Positions 1 through 5,272 of a stretch of 5,272 nt of DNA are shown here, in pieces. The notes beneath the pieces were generated by a model. It was not told the origin of the DNA, made no database searches, and saw nothing but the letters and a program-made list of their open reading frames with translations. Source of the DNA: Bacteroidota bacterium (lineage in GTDB: Bacteria > Bacteroidota > Bacteroidia > Bacteroidales > Rikenellaceae); NCBI GenBank assembly GCA_023443765.1, contig JAEZTA010000111.1, positions 1 to 5,272 of the forward strand, given 5' to 3'. How positions within the stretch are numbered: the stretch's first letter is position 1; each line of letters begins with the position of its first letter. Position numbers and translations under genes: made by a program.

Positions 1-2786
1 GGGTAGAGACCCAGGTACTCGCGGATTCGGTCGAAGACGACCACCGTGTCGTTGATGGCATAGCCGATGATCGTCAGGATCGCGGCGATGAACGCCTGGT
101 TGACCTCCAGGTTGAAGGGCAGCAGACCGTTGAACATCGAGAAGATACCGATGATCAGCAGGGCGTTGAACGCCAGAGCTGCGGTAGCACCCGTAGCCCA
201 CTGCCAGCGCTTGAAGCGGAAGGTGATGTAGAGACCGATGGCGATGAGCGAGAAGAGCACCGAGTAGATGGCGTTCCAGGTCATGTCCTTGGCAATCGAG
301 GGACCGATCTTGTCGGCAGTCAGGATACCGTTTTCGTCGGTCTGGGTATTGCGGAACTGCTCGAAGGTGATGTCGTACGAGTAGAGTGGCTTCAGGGCGT
401 TGTAGATGATCTGCTCGACCTCGGCGGTAGCCTCGTCCGACGTATCGTCGTAACGGTACTGCGTCACGATACGCATCTGGTTCTCCTTACCGTACTGCTT
501 TACCTCGGAGCTGATCGACGAAACGTCGGCGCCGGCAACTTCCGAGAAGGCTTTCTCCACGTTCGAACGCACGTCCTCAGCCGAAACGGCCTTGTCGAAG
601 CGGACTACGTAAGCACGTCCGCCGGTGAACTCGGCGCCGAGGTTCAGGCCACGGGCGAAGAACGAAACGCACGACACGACCATCAGGGCGACGGCAATGT
701 AGTAAGCGACCTTGCGGACCTTGATGAAGTCGAAACGGGTGTTGTTCAGGAAATTCTCCGACCACTTGCGCGAGAAGGAGATATGGCCCCATTTGCCGAC
801 GATCCACTCGATCAAAAGGCGCGTAATGAAGATGGCGCTGAAGAACGAAGTGATGATACCGATGATCAGCGTCGTAGCGAAGCCCTGAACCGGACCGTTA
901 CCGAAGATGAACAGCACGACACCCGTGATGATGGTCGTCAGGTTACCGTCGATAATCGCCGAGTAGGCTTTCGAGAAACCGTCGCTGATAGCCAGCGAAA
1001 GACCCTTGCCGCCGCGGAGCTCCTCCTTGATACGTTCGTAGATAATCACGTTCGCATCGACGGCCATACCCATCGTCAGCACGATACCCGCGATACCCGG
1101 AAGGGTCAGCACGGCGCCGAACGAGACGAGCACACCCATCAGCAGGAAGACGTTGGTGAGCAGCGCGAGGTCGGACATCCAACCCGCCGTCTTGTAGAAC
1201 AGGCCCATGTACAACAGCACGAGGATGAAGGCCAGCACGAACGAAAGCATACCGGCATTGATCGACTCCTGACCCAGCGAAGGACCTACAACCGTATCCT
1301 GAATGATCTTGGCAGGAGCGGGAACCTTACCCGAGTTGAGCACGTTGGCAAGGTCCTTGGCCTCCTGGATGGTGAAGTCACCGGTGATCTGCGACTGGCC
1401 CTTGTCGATCTTGGAGTTGACGCGGGGAGCCGAGTATACGTAACCGTCGAGAACGATGGCAATGCACTTGCCGATGTTCTCGCCCGTCATGCGCGACCAC
1501 TCCGAGGTACCCTCGGCATTCATGGTCATCGAAACTTCGGCCGTAGCACCACGCTGGGCGTACTGCTCGATAGCCTCCGTAACGACCGAACCGTCGAGCG
1601 GAGCCTTGCCGTCGGGCGTCGAAACCTTGATGGCATAGAGGTAGAAGCGGCCGTCGATCTTGTCGTCGCCCTTGACGCCCCACTTGAACATAACGTCGGC
1701 GGGGAACAGCTCGCGGACTGCGGGCTGGGCGAGGAACTCGTTGACAGCGGCCATGTCAGCCTTATATGCAGCACCGATGGCGGCACCGCCTGCATAACGC
1801 GGATTGAGGACTGCAAAGAGCGGGTTCACTGCGCGGTCGAAGTTGCCTTCCTGCACGGCAGTTTCGGCCGTAGCGGTCGAATCGGCACCGCCGACCTCGG
1901 CGATCAGGCCAGAGGCCTCGGCAGCGGGCGTTTCAGCAGCAACGGCAGCCTCGGCCACGGTGGTCTCGGGTTCGGTTGCGGCGGGAGCCTGCGCCAGTTC
2001 GGCCTTGATGAGCTTATCGGCTGCGTTCAGGGCGGGGAAAATCTCGTTGGCGTCGTAGGTCGTCCAGAACTCCAGCGATGCGGTTCCCTGCAGCAGGTCG
2101 CGGACACGCTGCGGCTCCTTCACGCCCGGAAGCTCGACCAGAATGCGGTGCGAGTTCGGGAGGCGCATGATGTTGGGCTGCGTAACGCCGAAGTGGTCGA
2201 TACGGCTGCGCAGTACGTTGAACGACGCGCCGATAGCGGCCTCGGTCTCCTTCTTGAGGATCTTCTCGACATCGGCATCCGAGCTTTCGAGCGTAATGTC
2301 CTTACGGTCCGGGCTTACGAAAAGCTCGGCGATGGGACGGCCGTTCGAAAGGCGCGAATAGGCCTTCACGAAATCGGATACATAGTCCGTCGAAGAGCCC
2401 TGTTTCATTGCCTCGTTGGCCACGCCGATCGCCTCGATGAAGGCGGGATCGTTCTGGCTGTCGCCGGCCAAAGCCTTCACGACATCCTCGACCTGCACCT
2501 CCAGCATGACGTTCATACCGCCCTTGAGGTCCAGACCCAGGTTCAGCTCCTTCTCCTTACACTCCTTGTAGGTGAACTTGCGGAAACCCAGGTTGTAAAC
2601 CGGCAGGTTCTGCACCGAATCGAGGAAATGCTGCTCCGCATCGGCCCGCTGGTCGATGGGGAACTGCGCGGCATAAGCAGCCGCTTTCTTCTCTACGCCA
2701 CGCGTCTTGAACGTAAACGAGAGCTGATAAACACATGCGAGAGCCAGCAGGACCGCAATGAGTTTAATGAAACCTTTACTTTGCAT
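1..2786 (-). CDS. secDF: Protein translocase subunit SecDF (SecD-SecF fusion), C-terminus cut off by the window edge
   Basis: Inner-membrane accessory of the SecYEG translocon. The family uses the proton-motive force to complete export of unfolded proteins on the periplasmic side. I read 928 codons without a stop from ATG at 2786; the frame runs off at base 1. Fused homologues are about 1000 residues, so roughly the last two helices are absent. Order: TM1 about residues 6-24; P1 domain with the SecD motif LGLDLKGG (83-90); an Ala/Glu/Thr-rich insertion (about 262-312); P1 head with RVNSKIDKGQSQITGDF (455-471); TM2-TM6 (about 511-663) with GMAVDANVIIYERI (573-586). The SecF half begins near 690: TM7, GAEFTGG (717-723), a periplasmic domain, IGPS (827-830), TM8-TM10 and INDTVVVFDRIRE (911-923). 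D577 and D913 match the conserved helix aspartates implicated in proton transport. The ATG is chosen because a basic residue and TM1 follow directly. No Shine-Dalgarno is visible, as is usual in Bacteroidota. The first-helix Cys18 lacks a proper lipobox. Confidence 0.97.
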   Translation of the reverse strand, partial: MQSKGFIKLIAVLLALACVYQLSFTFKTRGVEKKAAAYAAQFPIDQRADAEQHFLDSVQNLPVYNLGFRKFTYKECKEKELNLGLDLKGGMNVMLEVQVEDVVKALAGDSQNDPAFIEAIGVANEAMKQGSSTDYVSDFVKAYSRLSNGRPIAELFVSPDRKDITLESSDADVEKILKKETEAAIGASFNVLRSRIDHFGVTQPNIMRLPNSHRILVELPGVKEPQRVRDLLQGTASLEFWTTYDANEIFPALNAADKLIKAELAQAPAATEPETTVAEAAVAAETPAAEASGLIAEVGGADSTATAETAVQEGNFDRAVNPLFAVLNPRYAGGAAIGAAYKADMAAVNEFLAQPAVRELFPADVMFKWGVKGDDKIDGRFYLYAIKVSTPDGKAPLDGSVVTEAIEQYAQRGATAEVSMTMNAEGTSEWSRMTGENIGKCIAIVLDGYVYSAPRVNSKIDKGQSQITGDFTIQEAKDLANVLNSGKVPAPAKIIQDTVVGPSLGQESINAGMLSFVLAFILVLLYMGLFYKTAGWMSDLALLTNVFLLMGVLVSFGAVLTLPGIAGIVLTMGMAVDANVIIYERIKEELRGGKGLSLAISDGFSKAYSAIIDGNLTTIITGVVLFIFGNGPVQGFATTLIIGIITSFFSAIFITRLLIEWIVGKWGHISFSRKWSENFLNNTRFDFIKVRKVAYYIAVALMVVSCVSFFARGLNLGAEFTGGRAYVVRFDKAVSAEDVRSNVEKAFSEVAGADVSSISSEVKQYGKENQMRIVTQYRYDDTSDEATAEVEQIIYNALKPLYSYDITFEQFRNTQTDENGILTADKIGPSIAKDMTWNAIYSVLFSLIAIGLYITFRFKRWQWATGATAALAFNALLIIGIFSMFNGLLPFNLEVNQAFIAAILTIIGYAINDTVVVFDRIREYLGLY

Positions 2787-2846
2787 TTGAGTGAAAAAAA
2801 TTTGTTATTATTTGTTGTAATTGTTGTCATTACGCACAATAGCATG

Positions 2847-2854
2847 CAAAGATA
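2847..2854 (-). promoter_or_regulatory. Predicted -7 box of the secDF promoter (TATCTTTG)
   Basis: On the minus strand this reads TATCTTTG, an exact match to the Bacteroidota -7 consensus TAnnTTTG. Transcription would begin near 2840, giving an AT-rich leader of about 50-55 nt before the ATG at 2786. No TTTG lies 17-23 bp upstream, so the -33 half is missing or very degenerate. The call rests on the -7 box and its position. Confidence 0.6.
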
Positions 2855-2942
2855 GAAAAAAAGAATTAAATAATGCGGCCCGGAAGGCAGGAAAATGCCA
2901 TTTATCTGTTAATTCACGCCATACGGCTCCCCTCCGGGTCGC

Positions 2943-2966
2943 ATCGGGGCCTCCGAAGGCGCCGAT
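2943..2966. repeat. Imperfect hairpin in the secDF/EamA divergent intergenic region
   Basis: ATCGG-G-GCCT and AGGC-G-CCGAT pair around a CCGA loop: nine base pairs interrupted by one G-G mismatch. It lies between the two divergent promoters, about 90 bp from the secDF -7 box and about 80 bp from the EamA -7 box. No T-run follows on either strand, so it does not look like a terminator. It could be an operator or a chance structure in GC-rich DNA. The remainder of the 272-bp gap shows no credible gene; it is AT-rich on the secDF side and GC-rich in the middle. Confidence 0.3.
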
Positions 2967-3043
2967 CGTGCAGGCAATTCCCCTGAATTTCGCGATTTTC
3001 GACCCTCGGAAAGGGAAAATGACGGCAACCGACAAAAAATCCG

Positions 3044-3051
3044 TATTTTTG
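3044..3051 (+). promoter_or_regulatory. Predicted -7 box of the EamA transporter promoter (TATTTTTG)
   Basis: TATTTTTG matches TAnnTTTG exactly and ends only 7 nt before the ATG at 3059. Transcription should therefore start at or within a few bases of the start codon, giving a leaderless or nearly leaderless mRNA. The expected -33 TTTG is not seen at 17-23 bp upstream. A short dyad, CAAAAA-N7-TTTTTG (3033-3051), overlaps the box and might be an operator, though it may be only an A/T-tract coincidence. Confidence 0.6.
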
Positions 3052-3058
3052 AGGCCGC

Positions 3059-3937
3059 ATGATAAAATACACGGAATACAAGTACCACATTGCGGCGCTG
3101 TTCACGGTGACGGTGTGGGGTGCGACGTTCGTTTCGACGAAGGTCCTCATCGCCAATTCGCTGACCCCGGCGGAGATCTTCTTCCTGCGTTTCGCCATGG
3201 CCTACGTCTGCATCTGGCCCTTCGCCCGCGGACGCATGTGGGCTGCGAACCTGCGCGACGAACTGCTGCTGGCAGCCGCGGGACTGAGCGGCGGATCGCT
3301 CTACTTCCTGACCGAAAACATCGCCCTGGAGTATGCCCCGGCCTCGAACGTTTCGCTGATCGTCTGCACGGCCCCGGTGTGGACTGCCGTGCTGCTGAGC
3401 CTGTTGTACCGCAGTGAACGGATGACGCGGCGGCAGATCGCGGGGTCGGCACTGGCTTTTGCGGGTATGGTACTCGTGGTGCTCAACGGACACTTCGTGT
3501 TGCGCCTCTCGCCGCGGGGCGACCTGCTGGCGCTCTCAGCGGCATTGCTTTGGATGGTTTATTCACTGGTTATCAAACGCATCGACGGCCGCTACCCCGC
3601 TATTTTCATCACCCGGAAAGTCTTTTTCTACGGGCTCCTGACCATCCTCCCGGTCTTTGCGTTCCGCCCCTTCGACGTGAGTTGGGAGGTACTCTCGCGC
3701 CCCCTCGTCTGGGGCAACCTGCTCTTTCTGGGCGTCGTCGCTTCGATGCTCTGTTATGTGCTCTGGAACGCCGCGATGCACAAACTGGGAGCCGTGCGCA
3801 CGACCAACTACATCTACATTAATCCGCTGGTAACGATCGTCGTAGCGGCACTTTGCATCGGCGAGCGGATCACCCTCGCGGCGCTGGCCGGCGCGGCGCT
3901 GATTCTCTACGGAATGTGGCGGGCGGAAAAGAGTTGA
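3059..3937 (+). CDS. EamA/DMT-family inner-membrane transporter (10 TM), substrate unknown
   Basis: A 292-residue hydrophobic protein of the drug/metabolite transporter superfamily (EamA, RhaT/YdcZ-like). The length is typical for the class. Two tandem EamA repeats are visible, at about 10-142 and 154-287, each giving roughly five membrane helices. First-repeat hallmarks are VWGATFVSTK (19-28), a membrane-embedded LRF (43-45), an ALEYAPASNVSL stretch (89-100), and AP followed by an acidic loop ending in SER (105-121). Second-repeat hallmarks are a GDLLALSAALLW helix (154-165), LWNAAMHKLGA (235-245), YINPL (253-257) and GERIT (268-272). Family members export amino acids, metabolites or drugs, or import sugars and nucleotide precursors; the sequence does not say which applies here. 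ATG 3059 is chosen because TM1 begins about 10 residues later and a -7 box sits immediately upstream. It is divergent from secDF and convergent with the SMR gene, and has no operon partner in the window. Confidence 0.94.
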   Translation: MIKYTEYKYHIAALFTVTVWGATFVSTKVLIANSLTPAEIFFLRFAMAYVCIWPFARGRMWAANLRDELLLAAAGLSGGSLYFLTENIALEYAPASNVSLIVCTAPVWTAVLLSLLYRSERMTRRQIAGSALAFAGMVLVVLNGHFVLRLSPRGDLLALSAALLWMVYSLVIKRIDGRYPAIFITRKVFFYGLLTILPVFAFRPFDVSWEVLSRPLVWGNLLFLGVVASMLCYVLWNAAMHKLGAVRTTNYIYINPLVTIVVAALCIGERITLAALAGAALILYGMWRAEKS

Positions 3938-3976
3938 AACGGCGAAAGATTCCGACTTGATGCCGCAGCCGTGAAA

Positions 3977-4066
3977 CGACGAACCGGCTAAAAGCGTGAG
4001 CGAAGGGGACGGGGCGCATGCGTCCCCGCGAATAGTCGCCCGAAGCCAGCGTTAGACGGTTCGTTG
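3977..4066. repeat. Long imperfect inverted repeat enclosing a second hairpin, in the convergent intergenic gap
   Basis: The arms 3977-3991 and 4052-4066 pair over 15 positions with one G-T wobble and one G-A mismatch. The core is ACGAACCG (3979-3986) against CGGTTCGT (4057-4064). Inside it, GGGGACG (4005-4011) pairs perfectly with CGTCCCC (4021-4027) around a 9-nt loop, and CGCATGCG (4015-4022) is a palindrome. Nested dyads like this are typical of small non-coding dispersed elements or structured RNA. The 236-bp gap (3938-4173) contains no credible protein gene; the reading frames crossing it are arginine/proline-rich and extend antisense into the neighbouring genes. I infer a repeat-type element but cannot confirm other copies from this window. 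Confidence 0.5.
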
Positions 4067-4096
4067 CAGGCGGAGGTATCCGTCGGGGAGTTTTTG

Positions 4097-4120
4097 GTAC
4101 TTTTTGCGGCCAAAAAGTAC
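4097..4120. repeat. Perfect 10-bp inverted repeat with a 4-nt loop (GTACTTTTTG / CAAAAAGTAC)
   Basis: GTACTTTTTG (4097-4106) and CAAAAAGTAC (4111-4120) are exact reverse complements separated by CGGC. The stem lies between the convergent 3' ends of the EamA and SMR genes, about 160 bp past the first and 55 bp past the second. It could fold in either transcript, so it may stop or protect both mRNAs. It is AT-rich and has no separate U-run, so it is not a canonical intrinsic terminator. With the larger inverted repeat next to it, it may be one end of a dispersed palindromic element. Confidence 0.6.
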
Positions 4121-4173
4121 ATAAGAACTCCGCGGCAAAGACGCGATTCCATCCATCCCACAAAGCTGGAAAA

Positions 4174-4494
4174 TCAATGCACCATCTTCAACCCCACGAT
4201 CCCGATAAAGACCAGCGACAGGAAAAACATCCGCCAGAAGGTTACGGCGTCGTGGAAAAAGACGATGCCGAGGATCACGGTTCCCACGCCGCCAATGCCC
4301 GTCCAGATCATGTAGGCCGTGCCCATCGGGATCGTCTTCTGGGCGATGTAGAGCAGCCAGCCGCTCACACCCATCGAAACGACCGATACGGCCAGAAAGA
4401 GAAAGTGGTAACGGGGATTGAGGCCCGCCAATTTGAAGCCGAGGGGCCACCCCATTTCGAAAAGACCCGCGAAAATCAGATAAATCCAAGCCAT
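4174..4494 (-). CDS. gdx: SMR-family exporter, SugE/Gdx type (probable guanidinium exporter)
   Basis: A 106-residue, four-helix small multidrug resistance protein; the length is normal for the family. It opens MAWIYLIFAGLFE, close to the SugE/Gdx N-terminus. Glu13, the proton- and substrate-binding carboxylate of SMR proteins, is present, with Trp16 one turn later as in the Gdx branch. PMGTAYMIWTGIGGVG (56-71) carries WTGIG, typical of SugE/Gdx, where EmrE-type drug pumps have WSGVG. Ser44, Tyr61 and Trp64 align with Gdx binding-site positions 42, 59 and 62 after a two-residue insertion in the first loop. The C-terminus GIVGLKMVH is also SugE-like. The expected role is proton-coupled export of guanidinium by an antiparallel dimer; transport of quaternary ammonium compounds is the older annotation. 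One difference is HD (81-82) where E. coli SugE has GE. The gene has its own promoter just upstream and ends facing the EamA gene. Confidence 0.93.
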   Translation of the reverse strand: MAWIYLIFAGLFEMGWPLGFKLAGLNPRYHFLFLAVSVVSMGVSGWLLYIAQKTIPMGTAYMIWTGIGGVGTVILGIVFFHDAVTFWRMFFLSLVFIGIVGLKMVH

Positions 4495-4513
4495 CGGAAC
4501 GATTTTTTGAGGA

Positions 4514-4544
4514 CGAATATAGTGATTTTTAGCTCCCCGGCAAA
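4514..4544 (-). promoter_or_regulatory. Predicted Bacteroidota-type promoter of the SMR/gdx gene
   Basis: Minus strand: TTTG (4544-4541), a spacer of exactly 19 bp, then TATATTCG (4521-4514). This matches the consensus TTTG-N19-TAnnTTTG at every fixed position except one (C for T). Transcription should start near 4507, leaving a leader of roughly 12-15 nt before the ATG at 4494. The -33 TTTG is formed by the end of the dnaK terminator T-run. The leader is too short to hold a guanidine riboswitch, and none is seen upstream. Confidence 0.7.
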
Positions 4545-4580
4545 AAAAGAGCGCGGCACCGTTTCCGGAACCGCGCTCTT
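4542..4580 (-). terminator. Intrinsic terminator of dnaK
   Basis: On the minus strand AAGAGCGCGG (4580-4571) pairs perfectly with CCGCGCTCTT (4556-4547). The 14-nt loop contains the palindrome TTCCGGAA. A T-run (4548-4542, seven T, the first also counted in the stem) follows at once. It lies about 36 nt past the dnaK stop. This is a textbook Rho-independent terminator, and it separates dnaK from the downstream exporter gene. Confidence 0.88.
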
Positions 4581-4594
4581 CGCGTTATGATTGG

Positions 4595-4609
4595 CGGGGT
4601 TTTGCCCCG
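4595..4609. repeat. Small GC hairpin just after the dnaK stop codon
   Basis: CGGGG (4595-4599) and CCCCG (4605-4609) form a 5-bp stem with a TTTTG loop, 7 nt beyond the dnaK stop codon and upstream of the main terminator. It might help protect the mRNA 3' end. It is short enough to be chance. Confidence 0.3.
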
Positions 4610-4615
4610 GAGGTT

Positions 4616-5272
4616 TTACTTAACCTCTTCGAACTCTACGTCCTCGGGCTGGCCGTCGTTGGCGCCGCCCTGCTGACCGGCATTACCCTGCGTTTGGCCT
4701 GCGTCGGCTCCGGGCTGTGCACCCTGCTGAGCCTGCTGCTGAGCGTAGATGTCCTGCGATGCAGCCTGCCATGCGGCATTCAGTTCAGCCATTGCGGTGT
4801 CGATGGCGGCTACGTCGGCGTTCTTGTGCGCCTCCTTCAGCTTGGCCAGCGCACCCTCAATGGCAGCTTTCTTGTCGGCGGGCAGTTTCTCGCCGTACTC
4901 CTTGAGCTGCTTTTCGGTGGTGAAGATGTTCGAGTCGGCTGCGTTGACCTTGTCGATACGCTCCTTCTCGGCCCTGTCCTTCTCCTCGTTGGCCTTGGCT
5001 TCGTCGCGCATGCGCTGAATCTCCTGCTCGGTAAGGCCCGAAGATGCCTCGATGCGGATCTTCTGCTCCTTGCCCGTGCCCTTGTCCTTGGCCGAAACGT
5101 TCAGGATGCCGTTGGCGTCGATGTCGAACGTAACCTCGATCTGCGGCACGCCACGCGGTGCGGACGGAATGCCGTCGAGGTGGAAGCGGCCGATCGACTT
5201 GTTGTCGCGGGCCAGCGGACGCTCGCCCTGGCAGACGTTGATCTCCACCGAAGGCTGGTTGTCGGCAGCCGT
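4616..5272 (-). CDS. dnaK: Chaperone protein DnaK (Hsp70), C-terminal 218 residues; N-terminus beyond the window
   Basis: ATP-driven cytoplasmic chaperone that binds exposed hydrophobic segments with DnaJ and GrpE. Only the C-terminal third is here; the ATPase domain lies to the right. Numbering the visible residues from the window edge, 1-85 are the end of the substrate-binding beta domain. It includes TAADNQ, QGERPLARDNKS, APRGVPQIEVTFDIDANGIL, NVSAKDK, GKEQKI and the ASSGL hinge. Residues 86-175 are the charged helical lid, including KLPADKKAAIEGAL. Residues 176-218 are a disordered Gln/Gly/Ala-rich tail ending in the conserved EFEEVK. Cys14 sits in the INVCQGER strand, where E. coli has Leu (HVLQGER). 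The frame is open to the window edge; the GTG at 5248 is an internal valine, not a start. A strong terminator follows, so the transcript probably ends here. Confidence 0.97.
   Translation of the reverse strand, partial: TAADNQPSVEINVCQGERPLARDNKSIGRFHLDGIPSAPRGVPQIEVTFDIDANGILNVSAKDKGTGKEQKIRIEASSGLTEQEIQRMRDEAKANEEKDRAEKERIDKVNAADSNIFTTEKQLKEYGEKLPADKKAAIEGALAKLKEAHKNADVAAIDTAMAELNAAWQAASQDIYAQQQAQQGAQPGADAGQTQGNAGQQGGANDGQPEDVEFEEVK

Noticed and set aside
2733..2735. Possible lipoprotein cysteine (Cys18) in the SecDF first helix
   Set aside because: The preceding residues are Ala-Leu-Ala, which lack the usual Leu at -3. SecD keeps its first helix as an anchor rather than a cleaved signal.
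783..2855. 690-codon open frame on the plus strand opposite secDF
   Set aside because: It is a shadow of secDF caused by GC-rich codon bias. The translation is rich in Arg, His, Asp and Gly with no recognisable domain, while the opposite strand encodes full SecDF motifs.
2808..3035. 75-codon minus-strand frame upstream of secDF
   Set aside because: It contains the predicted secDF -7 box and leader, has no family resemblance and no promoter of its own. Treated as chance.
2821..3417. 198-codon plus-strand frame overlapping the EamA start
   Set aside because: Out of frame with the clear EamA protein; the translation is low-quality Arg/His/Gly-rich sequence typical of a shadow.
3870..4163. 97-codon minus-strand frame crossing the EamA 3' end and the gap
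   Set aside because: Arg/Pro-rich, overlaps a real gene antisense, and runs through the inverted repeats. More likely a by-product of the repeat-like element than a protein.
4052..4489. 145-codon minus-strand frame over the SMR gene
   Set aside because: Shifted frame of the SMR gene. The other frame gives a complete SMR protein with Glu13 and WTGIG in place.

Overview
The window looks like a chromosomal housekeeping region from a fairly GC-rich Bacteroidota. An Alistipes-like Bacteroidales member is the best guess. Three things suggest this. SecD and SecF are fused into one SecDF protein. The promoters fit the Bacteroidota pattern (TAnnTTTG at -7, TTTG about 19 bp upstream). The start codons lack Shine-Dalgarno sequences. 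The genus is inferred from overall style, not from a marker gene.

Layout: secDF runs leftward from 2786 and leaves the window at base 1, so its C-terminus (about the last two membrane helices) is missing. A 272-bp divergent intergenic region (2787-3058) holds a -7 box for each flanking gene. A 10-helix EamA/DMT transporter runs rightward (3059-3937). A 236-bp convergent gap (3938-4173) has no convincing gene but is rich in inverted repeats, including a perfect 10-bp hairpin. A small SugE/Gdx-type SMR exporter runs leftward (4174-4494). A 121-bp gap (4495-4615) carries the dnaK terminator and the exporter promoter, which share bases. The C-terminal 218 residues of DnaK (4616-5272, leftward) fill the right end.

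The genes do not form a pathway. SecDF uses the proton-motive force to help pull secreted proteins through SecYEG. DnaK is the general Hsp70 chaperone. Between them sit two exporters of the drug/metabolite transporter superfamily in convergent orientation. Each gene seems to be its own transcription unit.

I found no mobile-element gene, CRISPR array, tRNA or rRNA, and nothing that amounts to a new multi-gene system. The parts most worth a second look are the structured intergenic element at about 3977-4120, the terminator/promoter overlap at 4541-4580, the near-leaderless start of the EamA gene, and two local peculiarities of SecDF (an Ala/Glu/Thr-rich insertion, and Glu for Asp in a SecF motif).
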